Positions 34,799 through 51,009 are shown, numbered from the stretch's first letter. The stretch: DNA of 64,000 nucleotides from Neoroseomonas oryzicola (GCF_012163135.1 NZ_JAAVUP010000001.1:372001-436000), one strand, 5' to 3'. The notes: generated from the letters alone by a model not told the origin. A program made the numbers and translations.

Positions 34799-36711
34799 CG
34801 GGCGGCTCCGAAGGCGAGCATGGTGACGAAGACCGCGAGCCCCGCGATCATGGTGAAGGCGTAGGAGGCAACGCGGCCGGTCTGCAGGCGCACCGCGCCC
34901 CGCGCGACATCGGCGGCGAGCGAGGCAGCGCCGTTCGGCACGCCGTCGATGATGGTCGCGTCGCCCGTCTGCCAAAGCACGCGCGCGAGGGCACGCGTCG
35001 GGCGGACGAAGATCGCGTCATACAGCTCGTCGAAGTACCACTTGTTCAGCAGGAAGCGGTACACGCCGCCGAATGTCGAGGCGAGCTGCCCGGGGATGGA
35101 CGGCGCCAGCATATAGAGGATGTAGGCGAGGCCGATGCCCGACAGGCCGAGCACGGTCGGCAGCAGCGGCACCCACTCCGGCACCTCGTGGACGTGGTGC
35201 ATGATCTCGTTGTGCTGCGCATTGACGATGGCGCCGCGCCAGAACTCCTCCCAGTGATGACCGATGAAGTTCGGCGCGAAGACCGCGCCGGTCAGCACCG
35301 CGCCGGCGGCGAGCACCAGCAGCGGCACCAGCATCACGGCCGGGCTCTCGTGCACGTGCTCCATCGTGTCATGGTCGGCGCGTGGCGTGCCGTGGAAGGT
35401 CAGGATGATCAGGCGCCAGGAGTAGAAAGCCGTCAGGAAGGCAGCCGCGATGCCGCACCAGAAGGCATAGGTGCCGACACCCGAATGCGCGGCGAAGGCA
35501 GCCTCGAGCACGAAGTCCTTCGAGTAGTAGCCGGCGAAGTAGGGCACGCCCGCGAGCGCGAGGGAGCCGATCCACATCACCGCATAGGTGATGGGGATCT
35601 TCTTCCAGATGCCACCCATCTTGCGGATGTCCTGTTCGTCCGACATCGCGTGGATGACCGATCCCGCGCCCAGGAACAGCAGCGCCTTGAAAAAGGCGTG
35701 GGTGAACAGGTGGAAGATCGCGCCCTGATAGGCGCCGACGCCCGCCGCGAAGAACATGTAGCCGAGCTGCGAGCAGGTCGAGTAGGCGATGATGCGCTTG
35801 ATGTCGTTCTGCACGCAGCCGATCGTCGCGGCGAACAGCGCCGTCGAGGCCCCGACCACGGTCACGATGGCCAGCGCCGTCGGCGCATACTCGAAGACCG
35901 GCGACATGCGCGCGACGAGGAAGACGCCCGCGGTCACCATCGTCGCGGCATGGATCAGCGCCGAGACCGGCGTCGGGCCTTCCATCGCGTCCGGCAGCCA
36001 GGTGTGCAGGCCGAGCTGCGCGGACTTGCCGCAGGCGCCGAGGAACAGCAGGACGCCGATCACCTCATAGGCGCGGAAGCCTGCGAAGGTCGCGTCCATG
36101 TGCTGGTCGATCGACCCGAAGATCGTGCTGAACTCGACCGAGCCGAAGGTCCAGAAGGTCAGCGCCAGGCCGAGCATGAAGAACAGGTCGCCGACGCGAT
36201 TGACGATGAAGGCCTTCATCGCCGCGGCGCAGGCGCTCTCCTTCTCGTACCAGAAGCCGATCAGCAGGTAGGAGGCGAGGCCGACGCCCTCCCAGCCGAA
36301 GAACAGCTGCACGAGGTTGTCCGCCGTCACCAGCATCAGCATCATGAAGGTGAAGAGCGAGAGGTAGGCGAAGAAGCGCGGCCGGTTCGGGTCGTGCGAC
36401 ATGTAGCCGACGCTGTAGATGTGGATCAGCGTCGAGATCAGCGTGACCATTCCGACCATGACGGCCGAGAGCGTGTCGTAGCGCAGCGCCCAGGACACCT
36501 CGAGCCCGCCGACATCGACGAAGGTCAGCAGCTCGATCGTCTGGGAGGAATGGCCGAGTGCCACCTGCCAGAAGGCGGTCAGCCCGCAGGCCGCGGCCAG
36601 AGCCATGCAGATGACGGTCGCGAGCTGCGCGGCCCGGTCGCCGATCCAGCGACCGAAGAAGCCTGCGATGCTCGCACCCAGCAGCGGGAAGAAGACGGCC
36701 CCGACGAACAT
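34795..36711 (-). CDS. nuoL: NADH-quinone oxidoreductase subunit L
   Basis: 638 residues, the most distal proton-pumping subunit of complex I, with the long C-terminal lateral helix and extra helix after residue 500. Signature parts are MVGMVTLISTLIHIYSVGYM, LLIGFWYEKESACAAAMKAF and QLGLHTWLPDAMEGPTPVSA, the last with the conserved histidine. Four bases after nuoK. Confidence 0.97.
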   Translation of the reverse strand: MFVGAVFFPLLGASIAGFFGRWIGDRAAQLATVICMALAAACGLTAFWQVALGHSSQTIELLTFVDVGGLEVSWALRYDTLSAVMVGMVTLISTLIHIYSVGYMSHDPNRPRFFAYLSLFTFMMLMLVTADNLVQLFFGWEGVGLASYLLIGFWYEKESACAAAMKAFIVNRVGDLFFMLGLALTFWTFGSVEFSTIFGSIDQHMDATFAGFRAYEVIGVLLFLGACGKSAQLGLHTWLPDAMEGPTPVSALIHAATMVTAGVFLVARMSPVFEYAPTALAIVTVVGASTALFAATIGCVQNDIKRIIAYSTCSQLGYMFFAAGVGAYQGAIFHLFTHAFFKALLFLGAGSVIHAMSDEQDIRKMGGIWKKIPITYAVMWIGSLALAGVPYFAGYYSKDFVLEAAFAAHSGVGTYAFWCGIAAAFLTAFYSWRLIILTFHGTPRADHDTMEHVHESPAVMLVPLLVLAAGAVLTGAVFAPNFIGHHWEEFWRGAIVNAQHNEIMHHVHEVPEWVPLLPTVLGLSGIGLAYILYMLAPSIPGQLASTFGGVYRFLLNKWYFDELYDAIFVRPTRALARVLWQTGDATIIDGVPNGAASLAADVARGAVRLQTGRVASYAFTMIAGLAVFVTMLAFGAAR

Positions 36712-36715
36712 CGCT

Positions 36716-37024
36716 TCAGCCCTTCAGGGTCGAGATATCCTCGACCTCGATCGTTCCGCGGTTGCGGAAGTAGATGACGACGATGGCGAGGCCGATCGCG
36801 GCCTCCGCGGCCGCCACCGTCAGGATGAACATGGTGAAGACCTGGCCCGTGAGGTCCCCGAGCGCGGCCGAGAAAGCGACCATGTTCAGGTTGACCGCGA
36901 GCAGGATCAGCTCGACCGACATCAGGATGACGATCACGTTCTTCCGGTTGAGGAAGATGCCGAAGACACCGAGGACGAGCAGGATCGCCGAGACGGTCAG
37001 GTAATGCGCGAGCGAGACGGCCAT
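36716..37024 (-). CDS. nuoK: NADH-quinone oxidoreductase subunit K
   Basis: 102 residues with three helices. Start at [12 protein letters not shown]; eight more in-frame residues upstream are unlikely, as they overlap nuoJ. The two conserved buried glutamates are in [12 protein letters not shown] and [13 protein letters not shown]. Membrane subunit that links quinone chemistry to proton pumping. Confidence 0.95.
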   Translation of the reverse strand: MAVSLAHYLTVSAILLVLGVFGIFLNRKNVIVILMSVELILLAVNLNMVAFSAALGDLTGQVFTMFILTVAAAEAAIGLAIVVIYFRNRGTIEVEDISTLKG

Positions 37025-37025
37025 C

Positions 37026-37712
37026 TCAGTGATGCCCCCCATGGCCATGGTGGTGCTCCACCTGCTTGGGCTTCTCCTCCTCGGGCGCCGGCGGTCGGGC
37101 GATGCCGATCTCCTTGAGCCCGGCGCCGAGCGGCACCGAGCGCACGCTGACGGTGCCGGCGCGGGCGACCTGCTCGGCGATGCTCTGCCGGCGCGTGCCG
37201 GGCCGCTCGCGCAGCGTCAGCACGATGGCGCCGATCATGGCGACCAGCAGCACCAGGCCGCAGGCCTGGAAGAGGAAGATGTTGTCCGTGTAGAGGATGC
37301 GGCCCAGCGCCTCGGCGTTGGTCACGCCGGCGGGCGTCGGATTCAGCCGCAGCGTCGCGGCCTCCGGCGCGAAGCGCCAGGTCGCGAGCACCATGAACAG
37401 TTCGATCAGCAGGATGGCGCCGATGATCGCCCCGATCGGCGCGTAGCGCTGGAAGCCCTCGCGCAGCTGCGCGAAGTCGATGTCCAGCATCATCACGACA
37501 AAGAGGAACAGCACCGCGACCGCGCCGACATAGACGATGACCAGGATCATCGCGAGGAACTCGGCGCCCGCGATCAGGAACAGCCCGGCCGCGTTGAAGA
37601 AGGCCAGGATCAGGAACAGGACCGAGTGCACCGGGTTGCGGCTGGTCACCACCATGACCGCGGAGGCGATCAGGATGGCGGCGAAGGCGTAGAAGGAAAG
37701 CGCTGCGATCAT
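37026..37712 (-). CDS. nuoJ: NADH-quinone oxidoreductase subunit J
   Basis: 228 residues with five helices in the first 170 and a long polar tail ending in a histidine-rich stretch ([11 protein letters not shown]). The core [20 protein letters not shown] contains the pi-bulge helix of complex I. The His-rich tail is longer than in E. coli and may bind metal or simply be a lineage-specific extension. Confidence 0.94.
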   Translation of the reverse strand: MIAALSFYAFAAILIASAVMVVTSRNPVHSVLFLILAFFNAAGLFLIAGAEFLAMILVIVYVGAVAVLFLFVVMMLDIDFAQLREGFQRYAPIGAIIGAILLIELFMVLATWRFAPEAATLRLNPTPAGVTNAEALGRILYTDNIFLFQACGLVLLVAMIGAIVLTLRERPGTRRQSIAEQVARAGTVSVRSVPLGAGLKEIGIARPPAPEEEKPKQVEHHHGHGGHH

Positions 37713-37719
37713 CGCACGG

Positions 37720-38208
37720 TCACCGATAGGGCGCGTCGAGGCGCAACCGCTCGGCGAGCATGGGCTCCCAGCGGTCGCCGTTATCGAGCAGCTTCTCCTT
37801 CGTGTAGATCAGCTCCTCGCGCGTCTCGGCGGCGAATTCCATGTTGGGCCCCTCGACGATGGCATCGACCGGGCAGGCCTCCTCGCAGAGGCCGCAGTAG
37901 ATGCACTTCGTCATGTCGATGTCGTAGCGCGTGGTCCGGCGGGATCCGTCCTCGCGCGGCTCGGCCTCGATAGTGATGGCCTGGGCGGGGCAGACGGCCT
38001 CGCACAGCTTGCAGGCGATGCAGCGCTCTTCCCCGTTGGGATAGCGGCGCAGCGCGTGCTCTCCCTTGAAGCGCGGGCCGAGGGGGCCGCGCTCGAAGGG
38101 GTAGTTGATGGTCGCCTTCTTCTTGAAGAAGTACTTCAGCGTCAGCGCCATGCCCGAGACGAGCTCGGAGAGGAGCAGGCTGCGTGCGGCGCGATCGAGG
38201 GTTGCCAT
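37720..38208 (-). CDS. nuoI: NADH-quinone oxidoreductase subunit I
   Basis: 162 residues. Two 4Fe-4S motifs, [12 protein letters not shown] and [12 protein letters not shown], carry clusters N6a and N6b, which pass electrons toward NuoB. The N-terminal amphipathic part lies on the membrane arm. Start [16 protein letters not shown]. Confidence 0.96.
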   Translation of the reverse strand: MATLDRAARSLLLSELVSGMALTLKYFFKKKATINYPFERGPLGPRFKGEHALRRYPNGEERCIACKLCEAVCPAQAITIEAEPREDGSRRTTRYDIDMTKCIYCGLCEEACPVDAIVEGPNMEFAAETREELIYTKEKLLDNGDRWEPMLAERLRLDAPYR

Positions 38209-38221
38209 TCTCAGAGCCCCA

Positions 38222-39235
38222 TCAAGCCGGCAGCCAGCCGGTCAGCTTCAGCACCGCCGCCGTCAGCACCAGCCACACGAGCGAGAACGGCAGGAACACC
38301 TTCCAGCCGAGGCGCATGAGCTGGTCGTAGCGGTAGCGCGGGAAGGTCGCGCGGACCCAGATGAACGTGAACAGGCAGAGGCAGATCTTCAGAACGAACC
38401 AGATCGGCCCCGGGATCCAGTTGAAGGGCGCGATGTCGATCGGCGGCAGCCACCCGCCCAGGAACAGGATCGTCGTCAGCGACGACATCAGAATCATGTT
38501 CGCGTATTCGCCGAGGAAGAACAGCGCGAAGGACATCGAGCTGTATTCGACGAAGAAGCCCGCCACGAGCTCGGACTCGCCTTCCGGCAGGTCGAAGGGC
38601 GCGCGGTTGGTCTCAGCGAGCGTCGAGATGAAGAAGATCACGAACATCGGGAAGAGCGGGATGGCGAACCACACCGTCTGCTGCGCGCGCACGATCTCCG
38701 TCAGGTTCAGCGAACCGACGCAGAGCAGCACGGTCACGATGACGAAGCCCATCGAGACTTCGTAGGAGACCATCTGCGCCGCCGAGCGCAGCGCGCCGAG
38801 GAAGGCGTATTTCGAGTTCGACGCCCAGCCCGCGATGATGACGCCGTAGACGCCGAGCGAGCTGATCGCGAACAGGTACAGGATGCCGACATTGATGTCG
38901 GCGATCGCCCAGCCGTCATTCACCGGGATGACTGCCCAGGCGATCATCGCGAGCGCGAAGGTCAGCATCGGCGCCAGCAGAAACAGGACCCGGTTCGCGC
39001 CCGTGGGCACGATCGTTTCCTTCATCAGCATCTTGATGGCGTCAGCGAAGGGCTGCAGCAGCCCGAAGGGCCCGACCACGTTCGGCCCTTTGCGCAGCTG
39101 CATGGCCGCCATCACCTTGCGTTCCGCATAGGTGAGGTAGGCGACGCCCACCAGCAGCGGCACCAGCAGCGCCAGCGCCTTCACCACGGTCAGGATCAGG
39201 ATCCCGATCGGGTGGTTGAACAGGAAGTCCATCAT
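38222..39235 (-). CDS. nuoH: NADH-quinone oxidoreductase subunit H
   Basis: 337 residues with eight helices, forming the quinone chamber with NuoB and NuoD. Signatures are [20 protein letters not shown] after the first helix and [20 protein letters not shown], the acidic loop of the quinone site. The start could be the first or second of two methionines. Confidence 0.96.
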   Translation of the reverse strand: MMDFLFNHPIGILILTVVKALALLVPLLVGVAYLTYAERKVMAAMQLRKGPNVVGPFGLLQPFADAIKMLMKETIVPTGANRVLFLLAPMLTFALAMIAWAVIPVNDGWAIADINVGILYLFAISSLGVYGVIIAGWASNSKYAFLGALRSAAQMVSYEVSMGFVIVTVLLCVGSLNLTEIVRAQQTVWFAIPLFPMFVIFFISTLAETNRAPFDLPEGESELVAGFFVEYSSMSFALFFLGEYANMILMSSLTTILFLGGWLPPIDIAPFNWIPGPIWFVLKICLCLFTFIWVRATFPRYRYDQLMRLGWKVFLPFSLVWLVLTAAVLKLTGWLPA

Positions 39236-39239
39236 GGCG

Positions 39240-41285
39240 TCACTCCGCCGCCAGGGCCGGCGCCGGCCCGTAGATCGCGGCGCATTGCGCCATCACGTCC
39301 GAGGCTCGGCTGACGACATCCGCCTGGTGATAGACGGGGATCGGCAACACGAAGGGCATGGTGTTCACCGCCCCCGCATCGCCGGCCGGGCCCGTCGTGT
39401 CGGCGATGCCGGCCCGGACCACCTCCCCCACCCGTGCGAAGACCGGGCTGGCCTGCGCCAGGCGCAGCCGGATCGCGCTCGCGTCACTGTAGGGCAGCGT
39501 CTTGCCGACGCCCTCGCTGAAGGCGCGGATGATGCGCCAATCCTCCTTCGCCTCGCCGGGCGGGAAGATGGCGAGCAGCCCGCGCTGCGCACGACCCTCG
39601 GTGTTGACCCAGGTCGCGTCCTTCTCGGTATAGGCCGCGCCGGGCAGGATCACGTCGGCCCGCGCGGCCATCGCGTCACCATGGTGCCCCTGGTAGATCA
39701 CGAAGGTGCTCGCCGGGATGCGCGCCGGATCGAAGCCGTCCGCATTGAGCAGCCACAGCGCGTCGACCCCGCCGGCCAGCATGGCGTTGAGGTCCTTGCC
39801 GCCGGCGCCGGGCAGGAAGCCCAGTTCCAGCCCGCCGACCTGGCCGCCGAACAGGTGCAGCAGGTTGAAGCCGTTCCACTCGGCCGTCAGCATCCCGGTC
39901 TCGACCGCGATCTTCCACGCCGCCGCCAGCACCGCCGCCCCGTCCGGACGCTGCAGCGCGCCACGGCCGAGGATCAGCATCGGCTTCTGCGCGGCCTTCA
40001 GCGTCTCGAGGAAGGCGGACCCTTCCAGCGCGGCGAGCGTCTCGCCCAGGTGCTGCGCCGGATAGGTCAGGTCGAGCCCGCGCGGCCCGACATAGCCGAC
40101 CGGGAACTTGCCCTGCGTCCAGCGCTTGCGGATGCGCGCGTTCAGCACCGGCGCTTCCTTGCGCGGATCGCTGCCGATGATCAGCAGCGCATCGGCCTCG
40201 TCGATGCCGGCGATGGTCGTGTTGAAGCGATAGAACTCCGGCCGTGAGGCATCGATCGCCGCTCCATCGTCACGGCAGTCGAGATTGGCCGACCCGTAGG
40301 CCGCCATCAGGTCCTTCAGCGCGAGCGTGCTCTCGGCATCGGCCAGCGCACCGGCGACGGCCCCGATGCGGTCGCCCGGCAGCGCGGAGAACTTGGTGGC
40401 GATGGCCGCGAAGGCCTCCGGCCAGGTCGCCGCGACCAGCTTCCCGTCCTTGCGCACCCAGGGACGGTCGAGCCGTCGCCGCTTCAGCCCGTCGAAGGAG
40501 AAGCGGCCACGATCGGCCATCCACTCCTCGTTCACCGCATCGTTGATGCGCGGGATGATGCGCAGCACCTCGGGACCGCGCGCATCGACGCGGATGTTCG
40601 CGCCGACCGCGTCCAGCACGTCGATGCTCTCGGTCTTCTTCAGCTCCCAAGGCCGCGAGACATAGGCGTAGGGCCGCGAGGTCAGCGCGCCGACCGGGCA
40701 GATGTCGATCAGGTTGCCGCTGAGCTCGGAGGTCAGCGCCTTCTCGACATAGGTGCCGATCTCCATGTTCTCGCCGCGGTTGGTGCCGCCGAGCTCCGGC
40801 GTGCCCGCGACCTCGGCCGAGAAGCGGACGCAGCGCGTGCACTGGATGCAGCGCGTCATGACCGTCTTGATGAGCGGCCCGATGTCCTTGTCCTTCACGG
40901 CGCGCTTCGCCTCGCCGTAGCGGGACGAATCGGCGCCGTAGGCGTAGGCCTGGTCCTGCAGGTCGCACTCGCCGCCCTGGTCGCAGATCGGGCAGTCGAG
41001 CGGATGGTTGATCAGCAGGAATTCCATGACGTTCCGCCGCGCCTGGCGCACGACGGGCGTGTCGGTGAACACCTTCATGCCGTCATTCACGGGGAAGGCG
41101 CATGAGGCGACCGGCTTCGGCGCCTTCTCCACTTCCACCAGGCACATCCGGCAGTTGCCGGCGACGCTCAGGCGTTCGTGGTAGCAGAAGCGGGGGATTT
41201 CCTTGCCCGCAGCCTCGCAGGCCTGCAGCACCGAGGACCCGTTCGGGACCTCGACCTCGATGCCGTCGACGGTAACCTTCGCCAT
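39240..41285 (-). CDS. nuoG: NADH-quinone oxidoreductase subunit G
   Basis: 681 residues. The N-terminal 2Fe-2S ferredoxin part is followed by [20 protein letters not shown], then [10 protein letters not shown] and the next 4Fe-4S set, and a molybdopterin-fold domain that has lost its cofactor. It carries clusters N1b, N4 and N5. The mitochondrial-type length fits alphaproteobacteria. Confidence 0.96.
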   Translation of the reverse strand: MAKVTVDGIEVEVPNGSSVLQACEAAGKEIPRFCYHERLSVAGNCRMCLVEVEKAPKPVASCAFPVNDGMKVFTDTPVVRQARRNVMEFLLINHPLDCPICDQGGECDLQDQAYAYGADSSRYGEAKRAVKDKDIGPLIKTVMTRCIQCTRCVRFSAEVAGTPELGGTNRGENMEIGTYVEKALTSELSGNLIDICPVGALTSRPYAYVSRPWELKKTESIDVLDAVGANIRVDARGPEVLRIIPRINDAVNEEWMADRGRFSFDGLKRRRLDRPWVRKDGKLVAATWPEAFAAIATKFSALPGDRIGAVAGALADAESTLALKDLMAAYGSANLDCRDDGAAIDASRPEFYRFNTTIAGIDEADALLIIGSDPRKEAPVLNARIRKRWTQGKFPVGYVGPRGLDLTYPAQHLGETLAALEGSAFLETLKAAQKPMLILGRGALQRPDGAAVLAAAWKIAVETGMLTAEWNGFNLLHLFGGQVGGLELGFLPGAGGKDLNAMLAGGVDALWLLNADGFDPARIPASTFVIYQGHHGDAMAARADVILPGAAYTEKDATWVNTEGRAQRGLLAIFPPGEAKEDWRIIRAFSEGVGKTLPYSDASAIRLRLAQASPVFARVGEVVRAGIADTTGPAGDAGAVNTMPFVLPIPVYHQADVVSRASDVMAQCAAIYGPAPALAAE

Positions 41286-41291
41286 GGCGCC

Positions 41292-42587
<1,296 letters not shown>

Positions 42588-42588
42588 G

Positions 42589-43209
42589 TCACTCGCTCTC
42601 CGCGCCGGTCAGCGCCGTGGCACCGCCGGCCGCCTCGCTGGAACGCCGGCCGGTCACGCTGCCCGGCGCCGGCCGCTCGCCGCGCTTCAGCGCCTCGATC
42701 AGCTTCACGGTGCTCTCGTAGTCGAGGTCTTCGTAGTAGTCGTCGTCGACCGCGATCATCGGCGCGTTCACGCAGGCACCCATGCATTCCATCTCGGTCA
42801 GCGTGAAGTTGCCGTCGGCGCTGGTGTCGCCGTAGCCCTTCAGCCCGCCGGCGTCCTTGCAGGCGCGCAGCACCTCGTCCGAGCCCCGCAGCCAGCACGG
42901 CGTCGTGCCGCACACCTGCAGGTGGTACTTGCCGATCGGCCTGGTGTTGAACATGAAGTAGAAGGTCGCGACCTCGTAGACGCGGATCGGCGGCATGCCG
43001 AGCCGTTCGGCCACGACATCCATCGCGACCCGCGGCACCCAGGCGCTGCCGGTCAGCCGGCCCATCTGCTTCTGCACGACATACAGCAGCGGGATCACCG
43101 CGGAGGCCTGCTTGCCCTCCGGATACCGCTTGATGATGGTCGCGATCTTGGCCTCGCTCTCCGCGTCGAAGGCGAAGGAAGCGGGCTCCTCGTGGTGGGG
43201 GGCGGTCAC
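42589..43209 (-). CDS. nuoE: NADH-quinone oxidoreductase subunit E
   Basis: 206 residues from a GTG overlapping the nuoD stop (GTGA). The thioredoxin-like 2Fe-2S site (N1a) is [10 protein letters not shown] and [10 protein letters not shown]. It partners NuoF. The frame is open upstream into nuoD but that part is not conserved. The C-terminal 40 residues are low-complexity. Confidence 0.95.
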   Translation of the reverse strand: MTAPHHEEPASFAFDAESEAKIATIIKRYPEGKQASAVIPLLYVVQKQMGRLTGSAWVPRVAMDVVAERLGMPPIRVYEVATFYFMFNTRPIGKYHLQVCGTTPCWLRGSDEVLRACKDAGGLKGYGDTSADGNFTLTEMECMGACVNAPMIAVDDDYYEDLDYESTVKLIEALKRGERPAPGSVTGRRSSEAAGGATALTGAESE

Positions 43210-44432
43210 CGGTCGATCTCCCCGAAGACGACGTCGAGCGAGCCGATGATCGCCACGGCGTCGGCGAGCATGTGGCCCTTGGAAAGCACCTCCATCGCCT
43301 GGAGATGCGCATAGCCGGGCGAGCGGATCTTGCAGCGGTACGGCCGGTTCGTGCCGTCCGCCACCAGGTAGACGCCGAACTCGCCCTTCGGCGCTTCCGT
43401 CACCGTGTAGGTCGCGCCTTCCGGCACGTGGTACCCCTCGGTGTAGAGCTTGAAGTGGTGGATGAGCGCCTCCATCGAGCGCTTCATCTCGCTCCGCTTC
43501 GGCGGCGCGATCTTGTTGTCCTGGACCTTGACCGGGCCCGGCTTCATCTGCGCCAGGCACTGGTTCACGATCTTCAGGCTCTCCTTCATCTCGAGCATGC
43601 GCACGAGATAACGGTCGTAGCAGTCGCCACGCGTCCCGACCGGGACGTCGAATTCCATGCGGTCGTAGACGTCATATGGCTGCGCCTTGCGCAGGTCCCA
43701 CGCGCAGCCGGAGGCGCGCAGGCAAGGCCCCGAGAAGCCCCACTCGATCGCCTGCTCAGCGCTCATCACGCCGATGTCGACGGTGCGCTGCTTGAAGATG
43801 CGGTTTTCGGAGAGCAGCCGCTCGAGGTCGTCCATGAAGGCCGGGAACTTCGCGGCCCAGTCGGCGATCTTCTGCTCGAGCCCCGCCGGCAGGTCCTTGG
43901 CCACGCCGCCCGGGCGGAAGTAGTTCGCGTGATAATGGCTGCCCGAGACGTTCTCGTAGAACTCCAGCAGCGTCTCGCGCTGCTCGAAGCCCCACAGCGC
44001 CGGCGTGATGGCGCCGCAATCCATCGCGTAGGTGGTGATGTTGAGCAGGTGGTTCAGCAACCGCGATAGCTCGGCGAACAGCACGCGGATGTATTGCCCG
44101 CGCTCCGGCACCTCGATCCCGAGGAGCCGTTCCGTCGCGATGGCGAAGGAATGCTCCATGCTCATCGGCGCGACGTAGTCCAGGCGGTCGAAATAGGGCA
44201 GCGCCTGGATGTAGGTCTTGTACTCGATCAGCTTCTCGGTGCCGCGGTGCAGCAGGCCGACATGCGGATCGGCGCGCTCCACCACCTCGCCCTTCATCTC
44301 GAGCACGAGGCGCAGAACGCCGTGCGCGGCCGGATGCTGGGGGCCGAAATTGATGGTGTGGCTGTCGACCTCCACGCTGCGCGTCACGGTCTCGGCGGCC
44401 TCGCCGGCGGGGATGATGGCCTGGCTGTTCAT
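43206..44432 (-). CDS. nuoD: NADH-quinone oxidoreductase subunit D
   Basis: 408 residues. [20 protein letters not shown] and [14 protein letters not shown] mark the quinone-site subunit, related to the large subunit of NiFe hydrogenase but without its metal cysteines. Separate from nuoC here, unlike the fused E. coli form. Overlaps nuoC by ATGA. Confidence 0.97.
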   Translation of the reverse strand: MNSQAIIPAGEAAETVTRSVEVDSHTINFGPQHPAAHGVLRLVLEMKGEVVERADPHVGLLHRGTEKLIEYKTYIQALPYFDRLDYVAPMSMEHSFAIATERLLGIEVPERGQYIRVLFAELSRLLNHLLNITTYAMDCGAITPALWGFEQRETLLEFYENVSGSHYHANYFRPGGVAKDLPAGLEQKIADWAAKFPAFMDDLERLLSENRIFKQRTVDIGVMSAEQAIEWGFSGPCLRASGCAWDLRKAQPYDVYDRMEFDVPVGTRGDCYDRYLVRMLEMKESLKIVNQCLAQMKPGPVKVQDNKIAPPKRSEMKRSMEALIHHFKLYTEGYHVPEGATYTVTEAPKGEFGVYLVADGTNRPYRCKIRSPGYAHLQAMEVLSKGHMLADAVAIIGSLDVVFGEIDR

Positions 44433-45097
44433 TCCTTCGGCCCCTCCAGACGGTTCAGGTGGACCTTCTCGTCACCGGGCAGCGTGGTCATCGCCTCCCA
44501 GGGGCTGAGGTAGTCGAAGCTGCGGAATTCCTGCGTGAGCTTTACCGGGCCATAGGCCACGCGCTTCAGCTCCTCGTCGTAGCGGAGCTCGACTAAGCCG
44601 GTCAGCGGGAAGTCCTTGCGCAGCGGATGCCCCTCGAACCCGTAGTCGGTCAGGATCCGGCGCAGGTCCGGCTGGCCCTCGAAGACCACGCCGTACATGT
44701 CCCAGGTCTCGCGCTCGAACCAGGTCGCGCTCGGCCAGATGCCGACGACCGACGGGACGCTTGCGACGCCATCCGTCGTCACGATCACGCGGACGCGGTG
44801 GTTATGTGACAGGCTGAGCAGGTTGTAGACGACCTCGAAGCGCTCGGCCTTCTCGGGCCAATCGACGCCGCAGAGCTCCATGCACTGCTCGAAGGCGAAG
44901 CGCGGGTCGTCGCGCAGCAGGAGCATCAGCGGGATCAACGAGTCGCGCTGCGCGCGCAGCACCAGCTCGGCGCCGCCACGGGCGAGCTCGACCTCGGTCA
45001 CCGCGCCGCCGGCAGCGGCGGCGATCGCCGTGCCCAGCGCGCGCAGCGGATTCTCGGGCGCGGCCGGCTCGGCCGCCGCGATCTCGTTCTCAGCCAC
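44429..45097 (-). CDS. nuoC: NADH-quinone oxidoreductase subunit C
   Basis: 222 residues. The 30 kDa signature is in the stretch [20 protein letters not shown] and the following [17 protein letters not shown]. Peripheral-arm scaffold subunit. The first 25 residues are alanine/glutamate-rich and probably disordered. It overlaps nuoB by 8 bases. Confidence 0.96.
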   Translation of the reverse strand: MAENEIAAAEPAAPENPLRALGTAIAAAAGGAVTEVELARGGAELVLRAQRDSLIPLMLLLRDDPRFAFEQCMELCGVDWPEKAERFEVVYNLLSLSHNHRVRVIVTTDGVASVPSVVGIWPSATWFERETWDMYGVVFEGQPDLRRILTDYGFEGHPLRKDFPLTGLVELRYDEELKRVAYGPVKLTQEFRSFDYLSPWEAMTTLPGDEKVHLNRLEGPKE

Positions 45098-45647
45098 GCA
45101 GGATGGTCCCCGTCCGCCGGATCTTCTTCTGCAACTGCAGGATGCCGTAGACGAGCGCCTCGGCCGTGGGCGGGCAGCCCGGCACGTAGACGTCCACCGG
45201 CACGATGCGGTCGCAGCCGCGCACCACGCTGTAGGAGTAGTGGTAGTAGCCGCCGCCGTTCGCGCAGGACCCCATCGAGATCACCCAGCGCGGCTCGCTC
45301 ATCTGGTCGTAGACCTTGCGCAGCGCGGGGGCCATCTTGTTGGTCAGCGTGCCGGCCACGATCATCACGTCGGACTGCCGCGGCGACCCGCGCGGGATCA
45401 CGCCGAAGCGGTCGAGGTCGTAGCGCGCCATGTAGGCGTGGATCATCGGCACGGCGCAGCACGCCAGGCCGAAGGTCATCGGCCACAGCGAACCGGTCCG
45501 CGCCCAGTTCACGACCTTGTCGATGTTCGCGACGACGAATCCCTTGTCCTGGATCTCGTCGGTCACGGCGTTGATCACCGCGTCCTGCGCCGCACCCGGC
45601 TGAAGGGCCTGGCTGTTCCAGGCGATCTCGTTGTTCGCGCCGCTCAT
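45090..45647 (-). CDS. nuoB: NADH-quinone oxidoreductase subunit B
   Basis: 185 residues. The N2 cluster ligands are visible in [20 protein letters not shown] and VPGCPP, the last cluster before quinone. Conserved [18 protein letters not shown] follows. Third gene of the order A-B-C-D-E-F-G-H-I-J-K-L-M-N. Confidence 0.97.
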   Translation of the reverse strand: MSGANNEIAWNSQALQPGAAQDAVINAVTDEIQDKGFVVANIDKVVNWARTGSLWPMTFGLACCAVPMIHAYMARYDLDRFGVIPRGSPRQSDVMIVAGTLTNKMAPALRKVYDQMSEPRWVISMGSCANGGGYYHYSYSVVRGCDRIVPVDVYVPGCPPTAEALVYGILQLQKKIRRTGTILRG

Positions 45648-45654
45648 GCTGCGG

Positions 45655-46023
45655 TCACTCCCAGTCCAGGGCGCCCTTGCGCCACTCGTAGACGAAGCCG
45701 ACCGTCAGCACGAAGAGGAAGCCCATCATCGAACCGAAGCCGAGCCAGCCGATGTCCCCGAGCGCGATCGCCCAGGGAAACAGGAACGCCACCTCGAGGT
45801 CGAAGATGATGAAGAGGATGGCGACTAGGTAGAATCGGACGTCGAAGCGGTGGCGCGTATCCTCGAAGGGCGCGAAGCCGCATTCGTAGGTGGACAGCTT
45901 CTCCGCATAGGGCTTCTGCCGCGCCGCGAGGTAGGCCCCGCCAACCATGGCGATGGCGATGCCGCCGGCGATGCCCAGGAAGACGAGGATCGGGAAATAG
46001 TCGGCCAGCAAGGGCTGGGTCAT
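45655..46023 (-). CDS. nuoA: NADH-quinone oxidoreductase subunit A
   Basis: 122 residues with three helices. Start at [19 protein letters not shown]; 28 more in-frame residues upstream look non-coding. The conserved loop [20 protein letters not shown] and the helix [20 protein letters not shown] identify it. First gene of the complex I operon. Confidence 0.95.
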   Translation of the reverse strand: MTQPLLADYFPILVFLGIAGGIAIAMVGGAYLAARQKPYAEKLSTYECGFAPFEDTRHRFDVRFYLVAILFIIFDLEVAFLFPWAIALGDIGWLGFGSMMGFLFVLTVGFVYEWRKGALDWE

Positions 46024-46128
46024 GTGCGCCTCGATTCTCCCCTGCCCTGTTCCGGGCATGACAGCGCGGCGCCCGGCGTGATGCCGCAGCGCAGCGTGGC
46101 CGGACATTAGCCCCGCTCGCCGCGCTTC

Positions 46129-46156
46129 GCCATAGGGCGCGCAGGGATGTTTTCAA
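46129..46156 (-). promoter_or_regulatory. Possible housekeeping promoter for the nuo operon
   Basis: Minus strand TTGAAA (46156-46151), 16 bases, TATGGC (46134-46129), about 105 bases before the nuoA ATG. The -35 is good, the -10 is weak. Confidence 0.35.
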
Positions 46157-46185
46157 CCTGAATCAGGCGTCATCCGGACAAAACG

Positions 46186-46223
46186 AAAGCGGCGCTCCAG
46201 GATGGCTCCTGAAGCGCCGCTTT
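46186..46223 (-). terminator. Terminator after tRNA-Asp
   Basis: Perfect 11-bp stem AAAGCGGCGCT/AGCGCCGCTTT with an inner CAGGA/TCCTG stem. It separates the tRNA unit from the nuo promoter; on the minus strand the stem ends in TTT and runs into CGTTTTG. Confidence 0.65.
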
Positions 46224-46242
46224 GGCTTCGTATTCCGTCGCG

Positions 46243-46319
<77 letters not shown>

Positions 46320-46539
46320 TCACCGCGACAGGTGGCGGGGGATACGGCCACGCGTTGGGTTAGTCAAGCGGGGGTTCGTGGAGATTCCGCAGCAGGATGG
46401 AGATCGTGGTGCATGTCGCGTGTGGAGAGCGCGCGGAAGTGTCGCTTGCGGTGGTCCGCGCCGCGACGCGGGGCGTCGCGGGTCGCTGCTCTCCCCCTCC
46501 GGGGGATCCTTTTCCAGCCCCCGCGGGGGCGGAAAAGAA

Positions 46540-46611
46540 TGGGCACTGACGGGTTCGAACCGCCGACATCCTGTGTGTAAGACAGGCGCTCTACCGCTGA
46601 GCTAAGTGCCC
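46540..46611 (-). tRNA. tRNA-Val (TAC)
   Basis: 72 bases without an encoded CCA. Acceptor GGGCACT pairs with AGTGCCC. The anticodon loop CTTACAC reads TAC. A GC-rich hairpin followed by a short T-run lies about 20 bases downstream. Confidence 0.95.
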
Positions 46612-46632
46612 GCACGCCGTCCCAATAACACG

Positions 46633-46656
46633 AAGGGCCGGCCCTTGCAGGCCAGC
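46633..46656 (-). terminator. Probable terminator of hup
   Basis: Minus strand GGCTGGCC, six bases, GGCCGGCC (one G-U pair), then the T-rich CTTCGTGTTATT, about 30 bases after the HU stop. Confidence 0.45.
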
Positions 46657-46685
46657 CCCCCGGTCTTCCGTCCTGGTGGACGAAA

Positions 46686-46958
46686 TCAGTTCACGGCGTC
46701 CTTCAGGCCCTTGCCGGCCTTGAAGCGGACGGTCGTGCTCGCCGGGATCTTGATCTCCTCGCCCGTGCGCGGGTTGCGGCCCTTGCCGGCCTTGCGCTTG
46801 GAGGTCGAGAAGGTGCCGAAGCCGACCAGGCGGACTTCCTGCTTCTTCTTCAGCGACTTCTGGATCGCCTCGAACACGGCGTCGACGACGTCGCCAGCCT
46901 TCGCCTTCGGGAGATCGGCCGCCTCGGCGACGGCGGTGATGAGGTCCTGCTTGTTCAC
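46686..46958 (-). CDS. hup: HU family DNA-binding protein
   Basis: 90 residues, standard HU length, from a GTG start (MNKQDLITAVAEAA) with GGAGGGG upstream. The DNA-binding arm contains the GRNPRTGEEIKIPAS stretch, and the dimer core has VRLVGFGTFS. Nucleoid protein that bends DNA without sequence preference. It follows lon, as in many proteobacteria, but a terminator lies between. Confidence 0.96.
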   Translation of the reverse strand: MNKQDLITAVAEAADLPKAKAGDVVDAVFEAIQKSLKKKQEVRLVGFGTFSTSKRKAGKGRNPRTGEEIKIPASTTVRFKAGKGLKDAVN

Positions 46959-47141
46959 TGGGTATCCCCTCCGTTGGTGCGGATGACGGGCCGGCGAGTC
47001 GGCCGACCAGGTCGGGGCGGAGAGTAGGAGCGCCGATTCCGCAGCGTCAACGAGAGACCATCCGATTCGCGGCGGAAAACCGCCGTTTCCGGCATCCGAT
47101 GCGGCAAAAGCGCAACGCTTTCCTGGGTTTTCCACAGAAAA

Positions 47142-47168
47142 CCCCGGCGAAGCCATGCTTCGCCGGGG
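47142..47168 (-). terminator. Terminator of lon
   Basis: 11-bp perfect stem CCCCGGCGAAG/CTTCGCCGGGG with a 5-base loop and Ts on both sides, about 30 bases after the lon stop. Works in either direction by symmetry. Confidence 0.8.
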
Positions 47169-47199
47169 CTTTTCCGTGAGCCGAACCTGACCGGAAAGG

Positions 47200-49605
<2,406 letters not shown>

Positions 49606-49678
49606 GTGACCTCACTGGGACAGTCGGCGCCCGGCCCGCCCAAAGGCGGCACGGGCGGGGCGCCACGGCATGTCCCGG

Positions 49679-49707
49679 ATGTGGGACCCGGGCGACGCCC
49701 GCTCAAG
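49679..49707 (-). promoter_or_regulatory. Candidate RpoH (sigma-32) promoter of lon
   Basis: Minus strand CTTGAG (49707-49702), 16 bases, CCCACAT (49685-49679), near the alphaproteobacterial heat-shock consensus. It is about 75 bases before the lon ATG. Confidence 0.4.
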
Positions 49708-49741
49708 ATCTTGACGGGGCGTCGTTGCACGCCCCGCACAA

Positions 49742-50998
<1,257 letters not shown>

Positions 50999-51009
50999 GC
51001 GGTCTCCGT

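Noticed and set aside
46360..46615. Short frames over the two tRNA genes and the gap between them
   Set aside because: They coincide with tRNA-Val and its flanks. The gap of about 220 bases holds only GC-rich hairpins and no credible gene.
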